From Clostridia bacterium (GTDB taxonomy: Bacteria; UBA6262; WVXT01; JAUXBS01), in assembly GCA_030618495.1 (NCBI GenBank), contig JAUXDE010000006.1, forward strand, positions 1 to 28,905: 28,905 nt of DNA, read 5' to 3'. The notes under the pieces were generated by a model, which did not search any database, had not been told where the DNA came from, and worked only from the letters and a program-made list of their open reading frames with translations. Each line of letters opens with the position of its first letter. Positions within the stretch are counted from its first letter, which is position 1. Position numbers and translations under genes: made by a program. This document shows, in pieces, positions 15,412-23,923 of the stretch.

Positions 15412-16881
15412 ATGTTAAGGAAAATATTCGTAACAGCGATAATATCGACCCTCGTTCTATCCTGCGCTTCCGCTAAAGTAAAACTCCTTGAGAAATCAAG
15501 CAGGAAAAGGCCAAAATGGATTATAACTTTACCCGAGGATTCAAAGAACCTCTATTTTCTGGGAAGCAAGTCAAAAGCCGCTTCATACGAAAAAGGCGTC
15601 AGCTCCGCGCTCAATCAGGCAATGACCGAGGTCATGAAACACATCGGTTTTACTTTCACCCTGCAGACCGAAATAACCACCCTTATAAAAGGCGACCAGG
15701 ACCTCAGCACCTACATGGATAAGATTAACGAAACCGGGCAAGTGGAACTTAAGGGCCAGCGTGTAAAGGAAATTTATTTTGAGAAGTACAGGGATACTAA
15801 AAAGGTAACTGAAAACAACATTACCAGAAGTGTGGAAGAAATATATTACGACGTGTACCTGCTCCTTAAATACTCAAAAAAGGAAATCAAGGCTGAACGC
15901 AGGAAAAAAGAGGAAAAGGACAGGGAAAACCAGAGGCTGGCAAGAGGATATAAGGAAGAAGGAGAAGAATTGCTTCTAAAAGGCAGGGTTATGGACACCT
16001 ACAACAAGTATGCGGATATTATTAAAACGCTGTCCTCCCAGTCGGGCGTCCCGCTCTTTAACGAAGGATTAACTTCCGTTAAGAACATAGCGGAAAACAT
16101 CATTATCAAGGAAGTCCCCTCAAAAGCAAGAAAGGAAATATCCTTCAAGGTAACCCACGAAACAGCGGACGGCAGCTCCCCGGTATCCCGGGTCAACGTC
16201 AGCTCGGAAATACTTATGGGTGAAGGAGAGGTTGATAGGCTGGTCTCAACCGGCCTTGACGGTATCGGCAACTGTAAAATCCAGAAGATGAAGTTCACCG
16301 GGGGACTTGCCAAAATAAAATTCACCGTTGAACCCGGGCAGTTCATTTTCCCACTGATGGACACTGCCTTATCAAACGAGGAAAAGGACGCCGTGGTAGA
16401 TACGGTGAAGATGAAAAGCATCATAGTGACCCTCAAGTCTTCGCAGTACGGAACCTCGAAAGTCTGCGTCATCATATGGGAAAAGAACGGGGGCCGGAAC
16501 AAGGAAATGGAAAGCATGATAACCCGGGCCCTTACGAACAACGGGATAAGCGTTGTCATCCCCAAGTCCTTAACTTCCGATTTAAGCTATAAGAATTTTG
16601 ATAATCCAGATTTCTATACAAAATTATCCGAAGAAAAAATATCTACTGCCGTAATAGGCCAGACCGAAGCAGCCGATAACGGAAAGATCTACACGATGCA
16701 ATCCGTCCTTGGAATCATTGACGCCCGTGTCGTCGATATAAAAAATCATCAGGTCCTGACAACGATTTCAAAAAGTATCCCAAAAGCCGGCATTTCGTTC
16801 GCCCAGGCAAAAACCAGGAGCTTTGAGGCCCTGGCAGAATCCGTAACCCCGACAATAGTTGATACCGTCAGCGCGGAGTAG
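15412..16881 (+). CDS. Lipoprotein with N-terminal LPP20-like domain, unknown function
   Basis: A 489-residue protein if started at the ATG at 15412, which has a perfect AGGAGG site and opens a lipoprotein signal (MLRKIFVTAIISTLVLSCAS; lipid Cys at about 17). A longer frame from 15295 runs through the hairpin and is not credible. The first 130 mature residues repeat the layout of the preceding lipoprotein: RPKWIITLPEDSKNLYFLGSKS, then a helix of Ala/Met/Glu residues. A charged helix (about 165-190) is followed by a beta-rich domain (about 235-345) and by a C-terminal alpha/beta domain with KVCVIIWEKNG and AVIGQTEAADNGKIYTMQSVLGIIDARVVDIKNHQVLTTI, which resembles CsgG/LpoB-type folds. Probably part of the same outer-membrane assembly as its neighbours; function unknown. 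Confidence 0.78.
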   Translation: MLRKIFVTAIISTLVLSCASAKVKLLEKSSRKRPKWIITLPEDSKNLYFLGSKSKAASYEKGVSSALNQAMTEVMKHIGFTFTLQTEITTLIKGDQDLSTYMDKINETGQVELKGQRVKEIYFEKYRDTKKVTENNITRSVEEIYYDVYLLLKYSKKEIKAERRKKEEKDRENQRLARGYKEEGEELLLKGRVMDTYNKYADIIKTLSSQSGVPLFNEGLTSVKNIAENIIIKEVPSKARKEISFKVTHETADGSSPVSRVNVSSEILMGEGEVDRLVSTGLDGIGNCKIQKMKFTGGLAKIKFTVEPGQFIFPLMDTALSNEEKDAVVDTVKMKSIIVTLKSSQYGTSKVCVIIWEKNGGRNKEMESMITRALTNNGISVVIPKSLTSDLSYKNFDNPDFYTKLSEEKISTAVIGQTEAADNGKIYTMQSVLGIIDARVVDIKNHQVLTTISKSIPKAGISFAQAKTRSFEALAESVTPTIVDTVSAE

Positions 16882-16905
16882 TCCTATTATAGAAAGGAAA
16901 GTTTC

Positions 16906-18351
16906 ATGAAATTATCTTTTAAATTATTTTTAACTGTTTGTTTTCTTTCGCTTGGCTTTTCAGGCAACAGCGTTTCCGCCAATCTTGAACCCGGGGACAG
17001 CGCCCCGAATTTTTCAATGACACGAACGGACGGCAAAAAGGAAACCCTTAAGACGCTGGTCGGGCCGGGGATGGAGAGAAGTATTGTTGTTCTGAGCTTT
17101 TTCGATACCAACTGTAAACCGTGCCTCAGAGAGCTTCCCCACATTACTGCGCTTTATAAAAAATACCGGAATACCAGGAAAGTGAAAATACGCCTCGTGG
17201 GCCTTGACACCACCGGTAAAAAAGCTATTGACCCGTACATCAAGAAGCACAACGTCATAATCCCCGTGCTTGTTGATCGCGAGGGGCTTTACGCCGGTGA
17301 AAAATACGGGGTAGTATCCTACGGCAGGGCAAAGGTGCCGAAATTATTCGTTATCAGCAAAAACAAAGTAATCAAGAAAATCTTTTCCGGGTTCAAGGAG
17401 GGGGAAGAAAAAAAATTCGAGACAACCCTTACTAACCTGATTGAAAACCTTCGCAAGGAAAAGGTCGTTAAAGAATATCCGAACAACATCACGATACTTT
17501 ATTCCAACAGCACCAACGGGTACTTTGAATCCTGCGACTGTCCCGAAAACCCGTTCGGGGGACTCGTGAGAAGGGCAACCACCATAAATAAAATCCGCAG
17601 AAATACGGACGTTCTGCTCGTAGATTCCGGTGACCACCTTTCTCCGTATCCAAACAAGCTGCGCGGGAAATATATATTCAAAATGCTCGCCCTGATGGAT
17701 TACGACGCTCTCGGCGTGGGCGACCAGGAGTTTATAAACGGCCCGGGCTGGTTCAACAATCTAATCGAGAAAAAGACCTGCGGCGACCTGCCTTTTTTGT
17801 GCACCAACATCCAGATGTGCGATGACAAACTCTGCTGGAACCTTACCAGGCCTTACATAATAACGAAAGTCGGCAAGTACAAGGTTGGCATAATAAGCAT
17901 TCTTAACGCATCCAGCGTGTATTCCTTCATGCCGCCGCCAAAAGAACTTAAAATCAAGAATTCCACGGAAACCATAAAAACTTACGTCAAGCTGCTGCGC
18001 GAAGAGAAAAAAGTCGATATCGTGGTGCTGTTATCACATTCGGGTTTTGATACGGACAAAAATATCGCAAAGCAAGTCTCGGGCATAGACGCAATTATAG
18101 GCGGTCATTCCCAGACCCTCATAGAAACACCCCGGGAAATTAATAATACTATAATAGTCCAGGCGGGAGAAAACGGCCAGAGACTGGGAAAACTCGTACT
18201 TAATTATGACGATTACGGAAAGAGAACCTCTTATGGCAGCGATTTCACCCTGCTCACCAAAAACATAAAAGACAATGCGGCGATAAGGGAACTCATTAAC
18301 CGTTACAATAAAGAAGTAAAGGAACAGGCCGGGAAAGCGCTTTCAAAATGA
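16906..18351 (+). CDS. TlpA-type thioredoxin fused to a 5'-nucleotidase-like phosphoesterase domain
   Basis: A 481-residue exported protein. A signal peptide (1-25) precedes a redoxin/TlpA domain at about 26-190 with the extended opening LEPGDSAPNFSMTRTDGK and the active-site C70-K-P-C73. The second half, about 198-470, is a UshA-like metallophosphoesterase domain: ESCDC (Cys 210 and 212), GGLVRRATTINKIR, LLVDSGDHL (240-245), YDALGVGDQEF, LSHSGFDTD and GGHSQT (His 401). The usual first metal motif DxH is replaced: NSTNGYFESCDC stands where ND.HG is found in UshA, a trait of a 'CxC...GGLxRR' subfamily often seen with redox proteins. Enzyme activity is therefore uncertain. It overlaps the next gene by four bases (ATGA), so the two products are made together. 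Confidence 0.85.
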   Translation: MKLSFKLFLTVCFLSLGFSGNSVSANLEPGDSAPNFSMTRTDGKKETLKTLVGPGMERSIVVLSFFDTNCKPCLRELPHITALYKKYRNTRKVKIRLVGLDTTGKKAIDPYIKKHNVIIPVLVDREGLYAGEKYGVVSYGRAKVPKLFVISKNKVIKKIFSGFKEGEEKKFETTLTNLIENLRKEKVVKEYPNNITILYSNSTNGYFESCDCPENPFGGLVRRATTINKIRRNTDVLLVDSGDHLSPYPNKLRGKYIFKMLALMDYDALGVGDQEFINGPGWFNNLIEKKTCGDLPFLCTNIQMCDDKLCWNLTRPYIITKVGKYKVGIISILNASSVYSFMPPPKELKIKNSTETIKTYVKLLREEKKVDIVVLLSHSGFDTDKNIAKQVSGIDAIIGGHSQTLIETPREINNTIIVQAGENGQRLGKLVLNYDDYGKRTSYGSDFTLLTKNIKDNAAIRELINRYNKEVKEQAGKALSK

Positions 18352-19874
18352 GGAAAACGATCCTCACGTTGTGTTTATTGCTGTTTGCTGCAAGTTCCCT
18401 TGCCCAGCCGTCCATAAGGCTTTCGCGGGTATCCTGGGAAGCCGGCCGGGTCGCGGAGGGAAAGCTCCTCAAGGAAAAAATAACCATCTCCAACCCCGGC
18501 AGCCAGGTGCTGGAAGTAAACCTGAGGTCCGGGTGCAGCTGTATAACTTTTGACAAAACTATCGGGAAAATCGCTCCGGGTAGAGAAAAAACCCTGACGA
18601 TTATCTTTAACACGAAAGGAAAGCAGGGGAAGTTAACCGAATATATATATTTTGACACCAATGACCCTGAATTCCCTTACTTAACATTCATTGCCGAGGC
18701 AGACGTTGCCGGCAAACCCGCGGACGAAAAAGTCCCGGTAAAAAAAGTTCTTTCTCAAGGCAGTGTTGAAGGCAGGATCCAAATATCGATGTTCTCCTCT
18801 CCCGGCTGCGCAACATGCAGGAAGCTGAAAGAGGACTTCATACCAAAGCTTGCAAAGGAACACAACCTTGCGATTAAAATCAAGCACTTTTTGGTTGATA
18901 AAAAAGAAAATTACGAGAAACTGATTGCGCTTGAGGACAGCCTGGATGACAGGAACAACAAGTTGCCCGCGCTGGTTATCGGCGGAAAGATACTCGGCGG
19001 CGACAGGGAAATAAAGGCTGAGCTGGGAAACACATTAGCATCCATCAGGGAAAAGGGACTCAAGGAGTTCTTTGGAAAAGAGGTTGCGCAAAGCGCAAAA
19101 GAGGTTTCGCCGGGCGCGGGAAATATCCGGGACAAAATTAACTCCGTACAACTTCTCCCGATTATAGGGGCGGGGCTTTTGGACGGCATAAATCCCTGCG
19201 CTTTTGCGACCATAATATTCTTTATTTCCTACCTTTCCTTTGCGGGAAAAGGCGGGAAGGAAATTCTCGGCACTGGAATAGCCTTTACCCTGGCAATTTT
19301 TTTATGCTATACTTTAATTGGTTTGGGATTATTCAAGGGATTTGAGAAGTTAACGGAAGTGCCGTTTGTTTCTCTTATAATAAAGATTATTACCGTATCA
19401 ATGGTTTTTGTACTTGGTGTCCTCAGCGTATATGATTACATCAAGTGCAGGCAGGGCAAGCCCGCTGACATGAAACTCCAGCTTTCCCCGCTCCTGAAGG
19501 AAAAGATTCATAAGTCCATAGTCAGCAAGAGGGAGGATTTTGCAGGAAAGAATTCCGGGGTATTCAAGCTTGTCCTTGCGGGTTTCAGCGTGGGGGTGCT
19601 CGTTTCAATATTCGAATTCGCGTGCACCGGGCAGATTTACCTGCCCACCATAATGTATATGCTCAAGATTCCGGGTCTCCGGTTTGGCGCTTTAGGATAC
19701 CTTTTATTGTATAACTTGATGTTCGTCGCGCCACTGATAATAATATTCATTCTCGCGTGGAAGGGGATTACTTCAGAACAGTTCACGAATATAATGCTCA
19801 AGCATTTAAGCAAGATAAAGATCGGGATGGCAGTATTTTTCTTCGGAATGGGAATATTGTTAATTTACACATAA
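18348..19874 (+). CDS. DUF1573-thioredoxin-CcdA/DsbD-type transmembrane fusion
   Basis: A 508-residue membrane protein. A signal peptide (1-19) is followed by a DUF1573 Ig-like domain at about 22-122 with the signature GCSC (Cys 63 and 65). A thioredoxin-like domain occupies about 145-245 with the active-site C154-A-T-C157, then six transmembrane helices at about 268-508 of the CcdA/DsbD type. The membrane redox cysteines are visible: C284 in DGINPCAF and C426 in EFACTGQIYLPTI. Proteins of this class carry electrons from cytoplasmic thioredoxin across the membrane. The order (thioredoxin before the membrane domain) differs from DsbD. It presumably reduces its own thioredoxin domain and then the TlpA partner encoded upstream. 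Translational coupling (ATGA overlap) supports this. Confidence 0.9.
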   Translation: MRKTILTLCLLLFAASSLAQPSIRLSRVSWEAGRVAEGKLLKEKITISNPGSQVLEVNLRSGCSCITFDKTIGKIAPGREKTLTIIFNTKGKQGKLTEYIYFDTNDPEFPYLTFIAEADVAGKPADEKVPVKKVLSQGSVEGRIQISMFSSPGCATCRKLKEDFIPKLAKEHNLAIKIKHFLVDKKENYEKLIALEDSLDDRNNKLPALVIGGKILGGDREIKAELGNTLASIREKGLKEFFGKEVAQSAKEVSPGAGNIRDKINSVQLLPIIGAGLLDGINPCAFATIIFFISYLSFAGKGGKEILGTGIAFTLAIFLCYTLIGLGLFKGFEKLTEVPFVSLIIKIITVSMVFVLGVLSVYDYIKCRQGKPADMKLQLSPLLKEKIHKSIVSKREDFAGKNSGVFKLVLAGFSVGVLVSIFEFACTGQIYLPTIMYMLKIPGLRFGALGYLLLYNLMFVAPLIIIFILAWKGITSEQFTNIMLKHLSKIKIGMAVFFFGMGILLIYT

Positions 19875-19907
19875 CAAACAGGTTTTTACTAAAAGGAGAT
19901 AAGAAAC

Positions 19908-21656
19908 ATGAGGAGAATGATTTCCGTTTTATTAATCATTAGTTTTACTTTCCTTGCAGTCAGCGTTCATGCGCAGGAAAAAGATACAAGAAAGGGTATC
20001 GCGGTGCTTGACTTCAAGCCTTCCGGTGTATCCGCCTCAGAGGCATCTTTCATTACCGAGTTTTTCAGGAACGCGCTCGTTTCCGCCAAGGCATTCAGGC
20101 TCATTGACAAGTCGAACATGGACAGAATCCTTGCGGAACAGGGTTTCCAGCAAAGCGGCTGTACAACCCAGGAATGCGCCGTCCAGATGGGTAAAATGCT
20201 TAACGTGCAGGGTATGATATCCGGGACCTTCGGGCTGCTTTTCGGGGAATACGTTTTGACCATTAACCTTGTTAAGGTGGAAACGGGGGAAATTATTTAT
20301 TCCGACACCGGCCGGCGCAAAGACCCCAGCCAACTACAGTCCCTGACAGATGAAATGGCGGCACGCCTCGCAGCCGACCAGACCGGAAGAGCAGCGCCTG
20401 TTAAAAAAGCGGCGCCCGTAGTTCCAGTAGAGCCCGTATACGTACCCCCCGCCAGAACCATTACCCCGGCCCCAACTGCGGCGCCCCCTACGGGCCTGCC
20501 TACGCACATATCCACGGGTTTTGACGGCACGATAACTAAAGTAACTGGCAACCAGGTTACGCTAAACATGGGAAAACTACACGGTATCAGCAAGAACCAG
20601 GTGATGGACATAATAGCCATCACGGAGAAAGTCAAGAGCCCCATCTCGGGCCAGGTAACCGGCATAAAGACAAAAGTAATCGGAAAGGTAAAAATTACCT
20701 ATATTGAAGCCCAGCAGAGCCTGGGAACCGTGACATCGTTAAAAACAGGCTATAAAGCTGCTGTCGGCAATGGTATTAAATTCGCCGGGGCAAAAACATT
20801 TCTCCTGGGGTTTAACGGCCTCTGGAGTCCTTCGCAGTCCGAAACCGAAACCGGCGCCATGCAGGAGTTTGATTCATATCTCGAGTGGAGATTTTCAGAT
20901 TTCAAGATAAACGCCGGGTCAATATCCAATAACTTCCTTACAGCAACCACTGCCGGACAACCGTCGCTGGGGTATTTAATGTTCTCTCTCGATTATCCAA
21001 AGTTTGGACTCGGAGTGGGTGTCGTTATGTACGATGGTCCCGGAACATGCGTGGGCTTGCGTCTTGGCTCTGAAGAAGAAGGTAATTTGAAGAATAACTT
21101 TTACCTGGGGCGTGGGGGAGGTGAGAAAGAATATACGGGTAGTTTAGGAGAAGAATATACGAGGAAGTTAGGGGGAATTATCAAAGCTCCCGACATGCAC
21201 GTGGTAGAAAAGCTTGAGTTGAACTTTAAACCTTCAGCTTCAAGAAAGTTCCGCATGTACTCATTGATTACCGCGGATTTAGGTATAAGAAACTTTGATA
21301 ATACAGACGATTATTACGTAAGCCCCGCGATACAAAATGCTCACCTGAGCCTTATCGCTGAAGCAAGAATCGGGGCCATCTTTGGGATGAAGTTCAAGTT
21401 AATTAATAAGCTAAGTCTTAGCATGGGCTACGGGTTCTACGAGTATATCATTCTCGAAGCCTATGACTTCATTATTGACGGCAGTCCTTTTGTTAATAGC
21501 ACACCTTCCGATTTCCAAACTCAAGTTGTGATTTCAGGTGTTGATTTTAACATCACCAATAATTTCCAGATAGGAGCCGATGTTGAAATGGAATTCGGCG
21601 GTGGTTCGGGGGGAGGGGACCCTCAATTAAGGATTAAATTCGAATATGGTTTTTAG
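19908..21656 (+). CDS. CsgG/LpoB-like protein with FlgT-like domain and C-terminal barrel
   Basis: A 582-residue exported protein. A signal peptide (1-22, ending VHA) precedes a CsgG/LpoB-like domain at about 28-165 (GIAVLDFKPSGVSASEASFITEFF; SGCTTQECAVQMGKMLNVQGMISG). A Pro/Ala-rich linker spans 165-200. A small all-beta domain at about 204-275 (GTITKVTGNQVTLNMGKLHGISKNQVM) resembles FlgT C-terminal/SH3-like modules. From about 285 to the end (ending LRIKFEYGF, with terminal Phe) amphipathic strands suggest an outer-membrane barrel. Such proteins are probable assembly or anchoring factors of the outer membrane. AAGGAGAT gives a good ribosome-binding site; 33 bases separate it from the redox gene before it. 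Confidence 0.82.
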   Translation: MRRMISVLLIISFTFLAVSVHAQEKDTRKGIAVLDFKPSGVSASEASFITEFFRNALVSAKAFRLIDKSNMDRILAEQGFQQSGCTTQECAVQMGKMLNVQGMISGTFGLLFGEYVLTINLVKVETGEIIYSDTGRRKDPSQLQSLTDEMAARLAADQTGRAAPVKKAAPVVPVEPVYVPPARTITPAPTAAPPTGLPTHISTGFDGTITKVTGNQVTLNMGKLHGISKNQVMDIIAITEKVKSPISGQVTGIKTKVIGKVKITYIEAQQSLGTVTSLKTGYKAAVGNGIKFAGAKTFLLGFNGLWSPSQSETETGAMQEFDSYLEWRFSDFKINAGSISNNFLTATTAGQPSLGYLMFSLDYPKFGLGVGVVMYDGPGTCVGLRLGSEEEGNLKNNFYLGRGGGEKEYTGSLGEEYTRKLGGIIKAPDMHVVEKLELNFKPSASRKFRMYSLITADLGIRNFDNTDDYYVSPAIQNAHLSLIAEARIGAIFGMKFKLINKLSLSMGYGFYEYIILEAYDFIIDGSPFVNSTPSDFQTQVVISGVDFNITNNFQIGADVEMEFGGGSGGGDPQLRIKFEYGF

Positions 21657-21668
21657 GAGGTATCTGTC

Positions 21669-22562
21669 ATGAAAAAAAGAATTCCGGTCTGGTTAATCAG
21701 TTGTACGGTCGTATGCATAATATTTCTTGCCGGCTGTAATGGCGGCGGGGGAGAATGGCCCCCTGTTTCTTTCGGCGGCAAGTTAGACTTCAACCCCGGG
21801 TTGGCCGGCAAGGGGACCGGTGGAATAGAAATTGAAATCCGCGAATATTCCGATGAAGACGACGGCTTCTTCTTTTCCGGTGTTTCGGTCAGGGACGGCA
21901 AGAGTGTCGGCAGTTACGCAATACTTAATGAGGTAACGATATCTCTTGACACTGGTTTTGAAGACACGATGGACTCAATTTCTGCTCCTTACACAAGAAC
22001 AATCGATGGTATACCCTCAGGCCCGCACATTCTGAAAGTTTCCTGTTCTGGATTTGACACCTTTATAAGTATCATTACGGTAAAAGCAGACGATTATGTT
22101 CACATTGACGTCCACTTGGAGGAGGAAGACACAAGCGCCTGGGATAGCTACGAACCCAACAACGACAAGGACAACGCTTGTGCGGATTTCTACAACTACA
22201 ACTCTCCCCCCTGGGAGTATAAGAATTGGGGTAGCGATGGTCGTCTTAACTGCTATTACACTACCATTGACACCGTAAATATCCATAGTTATAGTGATGA
22301 GGATTGGTTTAGGGTATACTTGCATCCCGATAGATACATCGATGCAGAATTAACCTCTGTCCCGGATGGATGTAATTATAACGTTGAACTATACGATGGT
22401 TCTAATGAGGAACCGATAGCATATGGCGACGAAAATGATAAAATAAGTAATTATCCCATTACTTCCGAAGATAATTATTACATAAGAGTTTCCTTCGAAT
22501 TCGAAGAATATTCGAATTTTACTGAAAATTATTCTCTATATTTGGAAGTTGAATATGATTAG
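21669..22562 (+). CDS. Lipoprotein with carbohydrate-like and PPC-type domains
   Basis: A 297-residue lipoprotein with the lipobox FLAGC (Cys at about 24), a Gly-rich start, and two beta modules. The first (about 48-150) has the layout of a PEGA/carboxypeptidase-regulatory-like domain (GVSVRDGKSVG ... IDGIPSGPHILKVSCSGFDTFI). The second (about 155-297) matches a bacterial pre-peptidase (PPC) domain, with YEPNNDKDNA and DEDWFRVYL followed by YNVELYDGSNEEPIAY. These domains mostly bind or present rather than catalyse. GGAGG precedes the ATG by about 8 bases, overlapping the end of the upstream gene. It is the last gene of the cluster; two palindromes follow before the convergent tolB. Confidence 0.75.
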   Translation: MKKRIPVWLISCTVVCIIFLAGCNGGGGEWPPVSFGGKLDFNPGLAGKGTGGIEIEIREYSDEDDGFFFSGVSVRDGKSVGSYAILNEVTISLDTGFEDTMDSISAPYTRTIDGIPSGPHILKVSCSGFDTFISIITVKADDYVHIDVHLEEEDTSAWDSYEPNNDKDNACADFYNYNSPPWEYKNWGSDGRLNCYYTTIDTVNIHSYSDEDWFRVYLHPDRYIDAELTSVPDGCNYNVELYDGSNEEPIAYGDENDKISNYPITSEDNYYIRVSFEFEEYSNFTENYSLYLEVEYD

Positions 22563-22614
22563 TAAATATTAATTTACTTACTTTGGTTGGTTAGTAATAA
22601 CGGGGTCTGACCCC
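22561..22614. terminator. Two palindromes between convergent genes
   Basis: AGTAAAT/ATTTACT (7-bp arms, loop ATTA, 22561-22578) is followed by GGGGTC-T-GACCCC (22602-22614). The GGGGTC/GACCCC unit recurs in many bacterial genomes as a REP-like palindrome. The pair sits in the 53-base gap between convergent stops, which suits a bidirectional terminator, but the U tract is weak on both strands. Confidence 0.45.
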
Positions 22615-22615
22615 C

Positions 22616-23923
22616 TTATTTCGACCATGCCGGGTCTTCACAGTTAGCCCTTAAAGAAAACAGCAGCCTTTCGTATTCACCGTCTGAGCGCATCACGTAA
22701 ATACCCTTCCTGCCCCTTCTTTCGGATGTAAACACTATGTAACTGCCATCAGGAGCCCATGATGGGTTTTCGTTTGAAAAATTGTTGTAGGTCAGCCTTT
22801 TCCTGCCGCTCCCGTCAAGCCGCATCGTATATATGTTGAACTTGTTTTCCTCAAGCGAAACGTAGGCAATCACATCGTCTTCCGGGTGACAAACCGCCGA
22901 GTCATTGTACCTGCCGTCAAAAGTCAGTCTTTGCAGGTTCGTTCCATCCACGTCTATCATGTATACCTGCGGCTTACCGCTTCTGTCGGATGTAAAAAGT
23001 ATCTTCCTTCCGTTGGGAAGCCAGCTTGCGGAGGTTTCTATAGCCCATGAACGGGTTAGCCTCCTGAGGTCTTTTTTCTTTTCGTCATAAACATATATAT
23101 CCGAGTTCCCGTTTTTGGTCATCATCAAAACCAGGTACCTCCCGTCAGGCGACCACCTGCCGCCAATGTTCGTGCGGGTAGTGGGGAACAGTCGTTTCGA
23201 AAGCCCGGCCTTGGTGTCCAGGATGTAGAGATACGGCCTTTTGTTCTTGTAACTCGTATAGGCTATTCGCCTGCCGTCAGGCGACCACCTGGGCAAAAGC
23301 GCTATCGACTTTTCCCTCGTTAACTGCTTTATATTGTAACCGTCGTAGTCTACCACGTATATTTCCTTGTGCCCCGATTTGTCCGAAATAAACGTTATGC
23401 GGGAGTCCGTTATCCCTTCGTTTCCCGTTGTGTTTTTCAGTATGTCTTCCGCAAAACGGTGGACGAGCGTCCTGTGCATTCCCTTTTTGCCCTTATACCT
23501 TTTTTTAAATATCTTTGATATGCCGCCAACATCGTATAATACTCCTATCAGAATCAATTCCTTCTTCTTCACCGTATAAGTGGCAATTGCCGCAAATTCC
23601 ACCCGCTTTGAAGTTAATTTAAGGAAATCAACATCCTTTTTTTCTTTTGCCCCGGAACCTTCCATTATTCTGAACATTCCCGTCATGAAAAGGTCGTTCT
23701 TCAGGATGCCTGTCAGTTCCTTTGGCTTGAAAGCTTCTGCGTCTGACTCCTTCATGGGGGAAAATTTTGAAATGGAAATCACTACTTTCCCTTTAATTGG
23801 AGTAAGGCGCTCATCCCCGATTACTACCTCCGTTTTCTGGGAATATAGTAATCCTGAAGAAAATACAGTCAAAACTATTACTATAAATAAAACCTTATTT
23901 AATCTTGAAATAAAAGTGAACAA
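22616..23923 (-). CDS. tolB: TolB, periplasmic beta-propeller of the Tol-Pal system
   Basis: A 435-residue protein with an N-terminal signal segment (about 8-28), an N-terminal alpha/beta domain (about 30-165: VVISISKFSPMKES ... ELTGILKNDLFMTGMFRI) and a WD40-like six-bladed propeller marked by repeated WSPDGRRIAYTS, WSPDGRYLVLM, WLPNGRKILFTSDRSGKPQVYMID and WAPDGSYIVFTS. TolB binds Pal and TolA and helps the outer membrane constrict during division. The start is TTG at 23923, since no other in-frame start precedes the signal peptide; it overlaps the TonB-like gene by 29 bases, so translation is coupled. It is the last gene in the pal operon, an order opposite to the usual tolB-pal. Confidence 0.95.
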   Translation of the reverse strand: MFTFISRLNKVLFIVIVLTVFSSGLLYSQKTEVVIGDERLTPIKGKVVISISKFSPMKESDAEAFKPKELTGILKNDLFMTGMFRIMEGSGAKEKKDVDFLKLTSKRVEFAAIATYTVKKKELILIGVLYDVGGISKIFKKRYKGKKGMHRTLVHRFAEDILKNTTGNEGITDSRITFISDKSGHKEIYVVDYDGYNIKQLTREKSIALLPRWSPDGRRIAYTSYKNKRPYLYILDTKAGLSKRLFPTTRTNIGGRWSPDGRYLVLMMTKNGNSDIYVYDEKKKDLRRLTRSWAIETSASWLPNGRKILFTSDRSGKPQVYMIDVDGTNLQRLTFDGRYNDSAVCHPEDDVIAYVSLEENKFNIYTMRLDGSGRKRLTYNNFSNENPSWAPDGSYIVFTSERRGRKGIYVMRSDGEYERLLFSLRANCEDPAWSK

